DNA of 64,000 nucleotides from positions 583,166-647,165 of the forward strand of contig NZ_QBFD01000046.1 in assembly GCF_003335585.1 (NCBI RefSeq), read 5' to 3'. Positions 8,838 through 17,091 of the stretch are shown piece after piece. Both the position numbers and the translations under genes were made by a program. The notes under the pieces were generated by a model. That model worked only from the letters and a program-made list of their open reading frames with translations, searched no databases and was not told where the DNA came from. Origin of the DNA: Sulfitobacter sp. DFL-14 (GTDB lineage: Bacteria > Pseudomonadota > Alphaproteobacteria > Rhodobacterales > Rhodobacteraceae). Every line of letters begins with the position of its first letter. The stretch's first letter is position 1.

Positions 8838-9045
8838 TTACTTCTGTCCGCCTGCCATCTGGACCAACTGGATGAGATTTCCGCAACTGTCATCGAAGAC
8901 GGTCATGAGCACGGGCCCGGCGGGATGCCGTCGGCGACAAGGGCTTCCTTGTAGGGTTTGACGCAGGGTGGTCGCTCGGTTCGAGCAGCAATTCGGTCCC
9001 GGCAGGCTGCTCCATCGAGACCACCGTCAGCCACCGGTTTCGGAA
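8838..9045 (-). pseudogene. VOC family (glyoxalase-like) gene fragment
   Basis: On the minus strand the pieces GWLTVVSMEQPAGTELLLEP, then VKPYKEALVADGIP, then GPVLMTVFDDSCGNLIQL can be read in three successive frames and end at a TAA at 8838-8840. Together they make the C-terminal half of a VOC-family protein with two frameshifts and no N-terminus. It accounts for the gap between the sigma factor and the hydrolase. It is not a copy of the VOC gene at 5576. Confidence 0.6.
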
Positions 9046-9060
9046 AAATTTTTGCCGGTA

Positions 9061-9087
9061 TGTCGGGAGAGGGTTCGGCCGAACGTC
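9061..9087 (+). promoter_or_regulatory. Candidate ECF42 promoter upstream of the secreted hydrolase
   Basis: TGTCGG (9061-9066), 17 bases, CGTC (9084-9087), then TTCAA, nearly the same 32-base block as at 6043. It lies 48 bases before the hydrolase ATG, with a good ribosome site in between. Confidence 0.6.
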
Positions 9088-9134
9088 TTCAATGTATGGA
9101 ACACCGGACAGCATGCACAACAAAGGAGATGACG

Positions 9135-10001
9135 ATGTTACGCACCACCGTTCTTGCAGGAGTTTTGCTGATGACTGCCGCCGCACATGCCCAGACAGAG
9201 CCAACTGGAGCTTACGTGGACGTCAATGGCATGCAGATGTATTACGAGGTTTCCGGCGACGGTGACCCGCTGGTTGTCCTCCATGGCGCCTATATGAACA
9301 TCCCGTCGATGGGCGAGATCATTCCGCGACTGGCCGAGACCCACAAGATTTACGCGATAGAATTCCAGGGGCACGGTCGCACCGAGGATATTGATCGTCC
9401 CATCACCTATCCCAATCTTGCGGACGATGCCGCCGCCTTCATGGATGCAGTCGGCATCGAGAAAGCGGATGTATTTGGCTACTCGATGGGCGCGGCTGCC
9501 GGGCTCCAATTGGCCATACGCCATCCGGAAAAGGTCGACCAACTCATCGGTGCCTCGATTGCCTATGATGTGACCGGCTGGCAGCCAGCTTTTCGGGAGT
9601 TCATCCCCACCATGTCTGCGGAGATGTTCCTTGGTGGCCCGATGGAAGCGGAATGGCAAAAGCTCGCGCCAAACAAGGATGGGTTCAACGATCTGGTTGA
9701 GAAACTGATCGCCCTGGAAAAGGAACCGATGGCCTGGGAGGACGATGTCAGGGCGCTTCAAGCGCCGGTGCTCATCATCGCGGGCGATGCCGATGTCTCA
9801 ACGCTCGAGCATAGCGTATCGATGTTCCGGCTTCTGGGAGGCGGCGTGATGGGCGACATGGGCCAGCCGCTGCCGGAGTCGCGCCTTGCCATCCTGCCGG
9901 CGACCTCGCACACGGCGGTGATCAATCAGGTCGACCTCCTGTACGGCTTTATCGAGCCTTACCTTCAGGGCAAAACACCAGCCGGTTTCATGGTGCAGTA
10001 G
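9135..10001 (+). CDS. Secreted alpha/beta hydrolase
   Basis: Protein of 288 aa with a signal peptide (residues 1-20, cleavage likely after AHA). The nucleophile elbow GYSMG places Ser117; the oxyanion region is LHGAY at about 49-53 and the late TSHTAV provides the catalytic His. It would hydrolyse a small ester, lactone or similar in the periplasm. ATG 9135 is chosen over 9129 because AAAGGAG ends 6 bases before it. The upstream sigma-type promoter ties it to the ECF42 regulon. The substrate is unknown. Confidence 0.85.
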   Translation: MLRTTVLAGVLLMTAAAHAQTEPTGAYVDVNGMQMYYEVSGDGDPLVVLHGAYMNIPSMGEIIPRLAETHKIYAIEFQGHGRTEDIDRPITYPNLADDAAAFMDAVGIEKADVFGYSMGAAAGLQLAIRHPEKVDQLIGASIAYDVTGWQPAFREFIPTMSAEMFLGGPMEAEWQKLAPNKDGFNDLVEKLIALEKEPMAWEDDVRALQAPVLIIAGDADVSTLEHSVSMFRLLGGGVMGDMGQPLPESRLAILPATSHTAVINQVDLLYGFIEPYLQGKTPAGFMVQ

Positions 10002-10021
10002 GCGGCAGGGAGAGTGCGCCG

Positions 10022-10199
10022 TCAAAGCCCGGCATGCATCTCCCGGAACAGCCTCGGTGCAATGCCGAAGCGGCGTTCGAAGGACTCGGAAAGATGCACA
10101 GTGGGGAACAGGCCGACTTGCGCGGCTACGGATTTGAGCGAGACACCGCGTGACAGCAACAGGCGCGCAGCGTCGAGCCTGTTCACATCCTGCCGGACC
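10022..10199 (-). pseudogene. AraC-family regulator fragment (C-terminal HTH only)
   Basis: The minus strand encodes LDAARLLLSRGVSLKSVAAQ followed by VGLFPTVHLSESFERRFGIAP and a stop at 10022, which is the second helix-turn-helix and end of an AraC/GlxA-type regulator. The N-terminal domain and first HTH are missing; the sequence changes character at about 10199, so the gene was cut by a rearrangement next to insertion-sequence debris. Confidence 0.65.
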
Positions 10200-10375
10200 G
10201 AATTGATGTCGAGTGGCCGACAGACCGCCAGGTGTCGATCTTCCCTGACGAACCGCTCATCCAGGCGCTGGATCAGACACTTGCTGCGATCTCCGAGCAG
10301 TATGGCGAGCCGACGACAAATGTCGTCGCCATGCTACTCTAATATCCGCGTTCAAACTGACCCAGGAGCCTTTGG

Positions 10376-10617
10376 TTAAAGCTGATCATCTGGCACACAA
10401 AGGGCGCAACAAGCGCATCGAGGGTTCGCATCGGCCGACCCGCAAACCGTGGAAGCCTCCTCTCATCCTTTGCAAGCAAACGACTGCCTGGCTGCGCATG
10501 GGCCGGTTCAAATCGATCCGACAGAGGCAAAGGTTCCTCGCGGCCCACGATCAAATCAACACGATGTTCAGGCCCCGCCGCCACTGCCTCTCAACCGTCT
10601 CATACCGCCACGCGCTT
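10376..10617 (+). mobile_element. IS6-family transposase remnant (C-terminal part)
   Basis: The reading ADHLAHKGRNKRIEGSHRP, an unrelated insertion, then MGRFKSIRQRQRFLAAHDQI and FRPRRHCLSTVSYRHA matches the end of IS6-type transposases (the NR.E.SH.PTR..E and FKS...AQRFL segments). The DDE acidic residues are absent and the frame is interrupted, so it is dead. Its end abuts the 3' end of the HTH-hydrolase gene. Confidence 0.65.
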
Positions 10618-10624
10618 TGGTACG

Positions 10625-12163
10625 TCATCTTACTGCACGACCGATTGACGCGGAAAGAAGTCGCGGCAGATCGTGCAGAGCCATCAGGTGACCCTGACCG
10701 GCCTGGCCGTGCCAGGCTGCCTGAGGCAACGTCCGGGCGAAATCTTCCATAAGCCGTGCCGAGCTTGTCTGGTCGTCGAGACCATGAACGAAGTGAAGCG
10801 GAATATGCAACCCGGCAAGGAACGTCTCCCAGGGTTGGCGCAGGACGCGCAGATCCGTCGCGATGCCGGAAACGCTTTCCTTCACCGTGGTCACGATGGT
10901 CTGCACACCGATGGGATCCATTGCCAGCCGGTCGACATCCGCAATATCGGCGGGGCAATTGGCGAAGGATTTTCGGAAACCCTGTATGGCAGACGGAATG
11001 TCCCTGATCTGGATCGCATGCAGGCGCGCGACGGGTCCGGCGAGCCAGGGGGCACGCTCCACGATGGCACCAACCGAATGAATGAAGGACGCCGTCCGGA
11101 CCGCGGGCGACCAGAGGTGGCTGGGTTGTGGCGCCGAAATGAAGGTAACGCTTTCGACGCGTTCCGGATAGCGCATCGCGAAGTCGGCAGCCCAGCAGGC
11201 AGAGAACGAAATGCTGGCAGTGTGTACGCGCCGGAGATTGAGAAACGACGTCAACGCGGCGCAGCGTTCGGACCAGGCCGCGAGCACGTCAGCAGGCCGC
11301 AACGCATGGTCCCATTGTGGTGCGTCGAGAAACCCCGGACGGAACGGGACAATAAGGCGCAAACCCGCGCGCGTCACCTCACGCACAGCGGAAGGCACCA
11401 CCCCGCAGGGAAAGAGCATCGGGTGGTGAAGAAGCACCGGCATTCCCAAGGGGTCGCCAATGTCGGCCACGCGCAACGGCGGCCCGCCCGCGAGGTGAAG
11501 CCAGTGGAACCGGACAGCGTCACTATAGCATCGTCCCAGGTCTTCGATCGGCCGCGAAACCGCATGGTCCTCCTGAAGGGCCGACAGAATCCTGTCGATC
11601 ACCGTCATCAAAACCATCCGCACCGCCTCGGTCTGAGACTTCACGCCCAGTTTTTCAAGAACAGCCTCGCTCTGCCGACGGCGGGTGTAGTACGAGACGC
11701 CGTCGCTGTCGGCCATGTCACGGATGGACTGTCCGTCGACGAGCCCGGCAAGAACCACAAACTCCGACGGGGTCAGTTTTGAGGTTCCAGGCAGAAAGGC
11801 ATGCAGGCTTGTCAGATCCAGGTTCAGGCAAAAGGTCTGTTCATCGCCTTTGAGAACGACGGAATGAAACAGCAACAATGTCCTGTCGCTGCCTCGGGCC
11901 GTCCTTGTGCCCCTTCCTGTCGTTTCTGGAAGCGTTCTGGGGAACCTGTCGTCTGACCCGATGCGCGACCCTGCCCGGTCGTAAAGTGCTGCCGCCATTC
12001 CGATCCGGTCTAGGAGCAATTGCGGCGGCTCGTTCAGTTGCAGGGATGCGGAAGCGAGCAGCCCGGAAGGGTCATTGGCGGCACCTGTGGCCCCGCGATG
12101 GTCTGAAATATGTTCTGTCGCCTTGGACCAGACCTGTGGATCAATGTCGTTCTTCGATTCCAT
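10625..12163 (-). CDS. LuxR-type HTH fused to an alpha/beta-hydrolase-fold domain
   Basis: A 512-aa one-component protein. Residues 1-125 form a region without a clear name (PAS-like in length), 129-185 are a LuxR-type HTH (LTPSEFVVLAGLVDGQSIRD, then KLGVKSQTEAV), and 215-512 an alpha/beta hydrolase fold. The nucleophile Ser321 is kept but the elbow reads SFSAC in place of GxSxG; an Asp near 472 (HGLDD) and a His near 498 (GQGH) are in place. The altered elbow suggests a domain that binds or slowly turns over its ligand, as a sensor. ATG 12163 has GGAGG 4 bases upstream; two further in-frame starts lie up to 12208. It is divergent from a DMT exporter, the likely target. Confidence 0.75.
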   Translation of the reverse strand: MESKNDIDPQVWSKATEHISDHRGATGAANDPSGLLASASLQLNEPPQLLLDRIGMAAALYDRAGSRIGSDDRFPRTLPETTGRGTRTARGSDRTLLLFHSVVLKGDEQTFCLNLDLTSLHAFLPGTSKLTPSEFVVLAGLVDGQSIRDMADSDGVSYYTRRRQSEAVLEKLGVKSQTEAVRMVLMTVIDRILSALQEDHAVSRPIEDLGRCYSDAVRFHWLHLAGGPPLRVADIGDPLGMPVLLHHPMLFPCGVVPSAVREVTRAGLRLIVPFRPGFLDAPQWDHALRPADVLAAWSERCAALTSFLNLRRVHTASISFSACWAADFAMRYPERVESVTFISAPQPSHLWSPAVRTASFIHSVGAIVERAPWLAGPVARLHAIQIRDIPSAIQGFRKSFANCPADIADVDRLAMDPIGVQTIVTTVKESVSGIATDLRVLRQPWETFLAGLHIPLHFVHGLDDQTSSARLMEDFARTLPQAAWHGQAGQGHLMALHDLPRLLSASIGRAVR

Positions 12164-12308
12164 GTGGCCTCCACCATCGACCATCCGGGACGGGCGTCCA
12201 TCCGTCAATGCTCATGCGGCCGCGGGATCACTGCCCATAGGGCAATTGCACCATGAACGATCACAGGTTCTCTCCGATGCTTCCCTCAACCAGGAGGTCA
12301 TGGAAGCA

Positions 12309-13214
12309 ATGAAGGATTCGCAAGTCTCAATGCTTGGTCTCGTTGTGTCACCCGTGCTTTGGGGCGGAAACTTTCTGGTCGGAGACATGCTTGCCGACAC
12401 GCTGCCGGGTGTCTGGGCCAATCTGCTGCGTTGGCTGATTGCGTTGATCGTGCTTGCGCCATTCTGTGCGGGCAGCGTTTGGTCGCACCGCCAGGTTCTG
12501 GCGCAGCATATCAAGCCGATCGCGGTTTGTGCGCTCCTGGGGGTCACACTGTTCAACACGCTCCTCTACACGGCCCTCCGTCTCGCTCCGGTGAACCTGG
12601 CAGCGATCACCTTTGCCCTTGCGCCCTTCATGGTCCTGGCCTTCGCCTCGGTGGCGCGTCACCATGTGCCGGCGCCGCGTGAGATTGCCGCAGCGACGGT
12701 TGCCGTCGTGGGCATGATGCTCCTGCAGCGGAACGCCCTGCAGGACGGTGTCCCGTTCCTCGGCTTCGCCCTTTGCGTGATGGCGGCGGCTTGCTGGGCG
12801 GGGTATTGCATGGCCGTGCAGAGATTGGCGGTGCCCGCCCCGGCGGTCGCCGTCTACTTTACGCAGATCGTCGTCGGCGCGATCCTGCTTGCGCCCCTTG
12901 CCGTGTTTTACGGCCCGCCCGACCTTGGCGCGATGGGCAACTTCGACTGGCTCTGCCTCGGCTATCTCGGCGTCTTCGCCGGAGCCATCGCCTTCTGGTT
13001 CTGGCAGGGTGCCATTCGTCGCGTTGGCGCCGAGAAAGCGGGCATCTTCATGAATATTGTCCCCCTTACGAGTATTGTCGTGGGGACGTTCACGGCTGGC
13101 GTTCACTTGAACACCGTCGACATCCTTTGTTGCGCAATGATTGTTGTCGCGGTCTATTGGTCCCGTCCGAAAGTGGTCTTCCGACCAAACCCCAACAAAT
13201 TTCTGGCGACCTGA
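12309..13214 (+). CDS. EamA/DMT family transporter
   Basis: Inner-membrane transporter of about 301 aa with ten hydrophobic segments in two EamA repeats (first repeat begins VSPVLWGGNFLVGDML, second around GFALCVMAAACWAGYCMAV). Members export amino acids, metabolites or drugs by proton exchange. AGGAGG is at 12292-12297, so ATG 12309 (11 bases away) fits better than ATG 12300 (2 bases). It faces away from the HTH-hydrolase gene, 145 bases apart, which suggests that regulator controls it and that substrate and ligand are the same or related. Confidence 0.85.
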   Translation: MKDSQVSMLGLVVSPVLWGGNFLVGDMLADTLPGVWANLLRWLIALIVLAPFCAGSVWSHRQVLAQHIKPIAVCALLGVTLFNTLLYTALRLAPVNLAAITFALAPFMVLAFASVARHHVPAPREIAAATVAVVGMMLLQRNALQDGVPFLGFALCVMAAACWAGYCMAVQRLAVPAPAVAVYFTQIVVGAILLAPLAVFYGPPDLGAMGNFDWLCLGYLGVFAGAIAFWFWQGAIRRVGAEKAGIFMNIVPLTSIVVGTFTAGVHLNTVDILCCAMIVVAVYWSRPKVVFRPNPNKFLAT

Positions 13215-13508
13215 CGCGTCGTCGGAGGCCTTGCGCAGGTCAATGCGTTTCGGAATGCCGTATCTTTGTCGGAGGTCCACACGACAACATTCTTGCACAA
13301 CCTCTGCGGCCATAACCGCGAGAGTCCAAGCGCTCCTGTGCTAGATATCGAAACACGGCGATTTGGGTCTCAAGTTCCGTCCGCCCTCAGTTGCAGTAAG
13401 CAACCTTGTCTGTGGGACGGTTTCAGCCTTCTTGTTGGCGCCATCGTCAACTCAATCCTGATGGAAACCGGCCTGCAGTAAGACATTTGCAAAGGCCCGT
13501 CGAGGCGG

Positions 13509-15125
13509 TCACTTTCGAGGCAGGCCCGAGGCTTCCAGTGCCGTGAGCCAGCGATCCAGCGAGCCCGGGGCCGTCCACATACCTGATCTGAGCGTCCGTT
13601 CGCGCGCTATTGTCCACCCCGGATGATCGTCTAGGTACTCCGACATCGCCCTGGCCGCTGCGTCGTTGTTGCCAAGGCATTGATGGATGGCCGCAAGCTC
13701 CTTGTAGGACGCGACCGGCATGGAAGGCATCGCCAGAAAGCCCTCCAGCGCCTGCGCGCAGTCTCCGGCCTGCCAAAGAGCTATGCTTTTGCTCCATTGG
13801 AGACTGAAACCGTAGAGCGGGTCGATGCGCTCCAGCCTCTCGATCACCTCGAGCGCCTCCTCGGTCCGGCCGATGTTGACCAGTGCATCAGCCAGACCCA
13901 TCGTCGCGAGCGAAGAGGACGGGTTCAACTCGGTGCCGCGCCGGAAAGCACCGATCGCTTCCTCGAGCTTGCCGTAGTGAAGCAGCACCCGCCCCAGTGC
14001 GTGATAGGCCATGTAATTGTTGGGATCGAGTTCCACCGCCTTGCGGGCAAGTTCATACATCCGCTCTTGCGCTGCCACCTCGTCGCCCTCGATCCAGCCG
14101 TGCCGAAGCCCGTTTCGCAACGCCAGCGCCTGACCCAGATAGCCCCAGGCGCTGTCTGGGTAATCGCGGATCGCCTTGTCCTGCTCCTTGAGATTTATCA
14201 ACAGGTTCTCGCGCGTGAAGTCCCGCATGATCCGGCTTTGCGCCGCGTTGGAGATCATCAAGGCGCTGACATCTCCCGCGCTCATGCGTGCTTCGGACGT
14301 ATCGATCACATTGTGGCCAACGGCATTCGCGACCTTGGCGGTGATCCGGTTATTGGTCACCAGAAGGTCTTCGAGCGGGACGTCGATCTCGTCGGTCCAG
14401 ACATGCGCATCGCTCGCGCCGTCGATCAACTGCGCGGTGATCCGAACCCGCGATCCATCATATCGCTGACTACCTTCCAGCACGAAATCGGCCCCGAGCT
14501 TTCGTGCGATCTCGGGAATTCCCAGGTCGCTCTCGCGGAACTGGAAGCTGGAGCGGCGTGCAATCACCGTCAGCTGAGGATAGCGTGCCAGCATCGTGAT
14601 GATGCTCTCGCTCACCGCATCAGTCAGTTGGCCCTGAAAGGGTTCGGAGCTGAAATCGTCGAATGGCAAGACGGCGATCACCGGAGGTCCGGTCGGGGCC
14701 GCGGGGCGTAGCCAGGTGTAGACGATTGCGCCAGCAGCCAGCATCACGAGCAACACAGCATATTGAAGCCGTTTGGACGATCGCCGCGTCTCGGACTCTC
14801 GCGGGATAAGCCGATAACCCTCACGCGGAACTGTCTCAATGATGCGTTTGTCAGTATCGCCAAGCACACGCCTGATCTCGGCGATACATTGCGCCACGCT
14901 GTCGTCTGACACGGCGCGCCCGGACCAGACCCCGTCGATCAATGTCTGGCGGCTGACAATCTCACCGGGTTTTTCTGCCAGCACCGCAAGGACTTCACAT
15001 GATTGGTGGCGCAGTTCAATCGCTTGGCCATGCCTGTCGAACAGGTGACCCCGAGACCTGTCGAACTTGGCGTGGCCCAGACCGATTTCAAAAGATTTCA
15101 AGTCATTTCGTTTGCCTGGCCTCAC
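13509..15125 (-). CDS. Membrane-anchored winged-helix regulator with TPR domain (CadC/ToxR-like)
   Basis: A 538-aa protein. Residues 10-105 are an OmpR/PhoB-type winged helix (LAEKPGEIVSRQTLIDGVW, DSVAQCIAEIRRVLGD, IETVPREGYRL). A single transmembrane helix follows at about 118-136, then a periplasmic TolB/FlgO-like domain (VIAVLPFDDFSS...FVLEGSQRYDG) and C-terminal TPR repeats from about 330. The start is taken as GTG at 15125, preceded by GGAGG at 8 bases; upstream ATGs at 15149 and 15239 lack a good site. It is divergent from the secreted TPR protein at 15233 with only 107 bases between, so it probably controls it. Confidence 0.85.
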   Translation of the reverse strand: MRPGKRNDLKSFEIGLGHAKFDRSRGHLFDRHGQAIELRHQSCEVLAVLAEKPGEIVSRQTLIDGVWSGRAVSDDSVAQCIAEIRRVLGDTDKRIIETVPREGYRLIPRESETRRSSKRLQYAVLLVMLAAGAIVYTWLRPAAPTGPPVIAVLPFDDFSSEPFQGQLTDAVSESIITMLARYPQLTVIARRSSFQFRESDLGIPEIARKLGADFVLEGSQRYDGSRVRITAQLIDGASDAHVWTDEIDVPLEDLLVTNNRITAKVANAVGHNVIDTSEARMSAGDVSALMISNAAQSRIMRDFTRENLLINLKEQDKAIRDYPDSAWGYLGQALALRNGLRHGWIEGDEVAAQERMYELARKAVELDPNNYMAYHALGRVLLHYGKLEEAIGAFRRGTELNPSSSLATMGLADALVNIGRTEEALEVIERLERIDPLYGFSLQWSKSIALWQAGDCAQALEGFLAMPSMPVASYKELAAIHQCLGNNDAAARAMSEYLDDHPGWTIARERTLRSGMWTAPGSLDRWLTALEASGLPRK

Positions 15126-15232
15126 GTCGAACGCCTCCAATTCGAGCATAACACGCCGCGGCTCTTCACCAAGAGCTTTCGCACGCAACCCGTGCTCAAA
15201 GCGGTCAAATCTGATTGCAAGGAGGACCCCCA

Positions 15233-16759
15233 ATGCCATTCATGCGCACCCTTCGAATGTCCGTCTCGGCGATAACGCTGATGACGCTGGCCGCCCCGTC
15301 AGGGGCCCATTCGCCCGATCTCGTTCTTGAGGGGTTGAACCCGGACGAACTGGGCGAAGTCTCTTTCGAAACGTCGTGCAACGAAGACGCGCAACCGCTC
15401 TTTGAAACGGGGCTGCTGCTGCTTCATCACATGATGTACCGGCAGTCTGCGCATGCCTTCGAGACCGCCGCAGAGGCTGATGCCCAGTGCGCCATGGCCC
15501 AATGGGGCATCGCCATGACCAAGTTTCATCCGCTATGGCCCGGCGGCCCAACGCCTGAGGAAACCAGGGACGGGTTGGCCGCCATCGAAAGGCTTTTGGA
15601 GATGTCGCCGGGGTCTCCGCGCGAAGCTGCCTATATCGACGCGGTCAAGGCTTTCTATGTTGCCGAAGAGGCAACCTTTCGCGAACGTCTCGCCGCCTGG
15701 GCTCATAAACAACGGCAGCTCGACGAAGCGTTTCCCGACGATCTCGACGCAATGGCCTTCGATGCGCTGGCACAGATGACCATGGCGCCACGCGGCCCAG
15801 ATGCGGTTCCTGAACTGAGCGATGCAGGCGCACGCATGGACGCGCTGCGGCAAAAGGCGCCACTGCATCCGGCAGGCTATCATTACGCAATCCACGCCTA
15901 CGACCATCCAGCTCTTGCCGACCGCGCCCTGGAGACCGCGCGGGGCTATGACAAGATAGCGCCCGAGGTTCCGCATGCGCTGCACATGCCATCGCATATT
16001 TTCACGCGGCTCGGCCTCTGGGAGGAATCCGCGGCCTGGAACGCCCGTAGCGCCGCCGCCGTGCTGTCCCAGGCCGGAGAGGATGTGATCGTCGATCACT
16101 ACCCGCATGCGATCGACTATGCGGTTTATGCGCATCTCCAGGCAGGCGATACGGCGGCCGCCGAAGCGCTTTTGATCGAAATGAACGAGCATCTCAATCT
16201 GGAAAACACCTTCGGCACAGCCTATGCTGCCGCCGCTGCACCGTCCCGCATCCCGCTGGAGCAGGATGATTGGGCGGCGGCTGCACAATTGCCCCGTGAC
16301 CTGCTGCCCACCGTCAACTGGGAGCGTTATCCGCAAGCCGTCGCGATCCGGTGGTTCGCGATCGGCCTTGGCGCGGCGCGTTCGGGAGATGAGGCGACCG
16401 CGCGCGAGGCTCTCGACAAGCTTGGCAATCTCGGCGCCGTCCTGGAGGAACGGAAGATTTATTACTGGATGGCACTTCTGTCGGCACAAACAAAAAGCAT
16501 CGAGGCCTGGCTCGCCTTCGCCGAAGGCGATTCCGAAACGGCGATCATGCTGATGCAAGAAGCGGCCGATGTTGAGGATCGGGCCGGAAAGGCCCCGGTT
16601 ACACCGGGCCATGTTCTACCGACGCGCGAGCTTCTGGGCGATCTGCTCTTGGCTGCCAATGACAAAGCTGGTGCGATGGCAGCCTACGAGGCGGCTTTGG
16701 CCACATCTCCGAACCGTCGCCGCAGCATGCTCGGGTTGGCAAAAGCGTCCGGAGAATAA
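15233..16759 (+). CDS. Secreted TPR-scaffold protein with conserved histidine motifs, function unknown
   Basis: Protein of 508 aa with a signal peptide (about 1-25). It has helical TPR-like repeats but also dense His-containing blocks: LLLLHHMMYRQSAHAF (His65-66), QCAMAQWGIAMTKFHPLW (Cys86, His99), HYAIHAYDHP (217-226) and PHALHMPSHIFTRLG (247-261). I recognise these blocks as recurring in a widespread family annotated only as TPR protein. Such invariant His clusters suggest a metal site or catalysis, which is inference. GGAGG lies 7 bases before ATG 15233. A terminator-like hairpin follows at 16834. The divergent regulator also carries TPRs. Confidence 0.8.
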   Translation: MPFMRTLRMSVSAITLMTLAAPSGAHSPDLVLEGLNPDELGEVSFETSCNEDAQPLFETGLLLLHHMMYRQSAHAFETAAEADAQCAMAQWGIAMTKFHPLWPGGPTPEETRDGLAAIERLLEMSPGSPREAAYIDAVKAFYVAEEATFRERLAAWAHKQRQLDEAFPDDLDAMAFDALAQMTMAPRGPDAVPELSDAGARMDALRQKAPLHPAGYHYAIHAYDHPALADRALETARGYDKIAPEVPHALHMPSHIFTRLGLWEESAAWNARSAAAVLSQAGEDVIVDHYPHAIDYAVYAHLQAGDTAAAEALLIEMNEHLNLENTFGTAYAAAAAPSRIPLEQDDWAAAAQLPRDLLPTVNWERYPQAVAIRWFAIGLGAARSGDEATAREALDKLGNLGAVLEERKIYYWMALLSAQTKSIEAWLAFAEGDSETAIMLMQEAADVEDRAGKAPVTPGHVLPTRELLGDLLLAANDKAGAMAAYEAALATSPNRRRSMLGLAKASGE

Positions 16760-16833
16760 ATACGCGCGTTCGGCGGCCAAAAGACCGGCTTGGCTGGTCG
16801 CGGTTACTCGAATTGGTCGGTTTCTTCCTCGAC

Positions 16834-16861
16834 AGGCCTGCGCATGTTAAGGCAGGCCTTT
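16834..16861 (+). terminator. Rho-independent terminator-like hairpin after the secreted TPR gene
   Basis: AGGCCTGC (16834-16841), 10-base loop, GCAGGCCT (16852-16859) followed by TTT. A perfect 8-bp stem 75 bases past the stop codon; the T-run is short. The rest of 16760-17091 holds nothing I can name. Confidence 0.55.
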
Positions 16862-17091
16862 CGCATCCTTGTCGCAGCATGCGCCGAAACCGGCTTGGGT
16901 CTGTCATCTAACGACTTCTTTTGGATCTCGCTGCACTGGATGACCGCTTTCAAGTCACTCCAACCGCAACTTCCGCAATCGCCACACCGAAAGCAATCGT
17001 CTGAGCGGCAGTTTTTGCCTTGGACGAGAGCGTTCGGCCGGAACGCATATCGTTACCCTTTGCTCCTGCCCGAAAGAAAATCGCCCTCGCG

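Noticed and set aside
8809..8840. TATCGG-like repeat of the 7114 promoter region after the sigma gene
   Set aside because: Both elements are degenerate and the spacing does not hold; no gene lies downstream in that orientation except the later hydrolase with its own better site.
10625..11782. Long open frame on the plus strand opposite the HTH-hydrolase gene
   Set aside because: It mirrors a real G+C-rich gene, has no family resemblance, and the minus-strand reading has a clear HTH and hydrolase fold.
13215..13508. Open frame between the DMT gene and the winged-helix regulator
   Set aside because: No ribosome site, no recognisable family, and stop-free length can arise by chance in this G+C-rich sequence.
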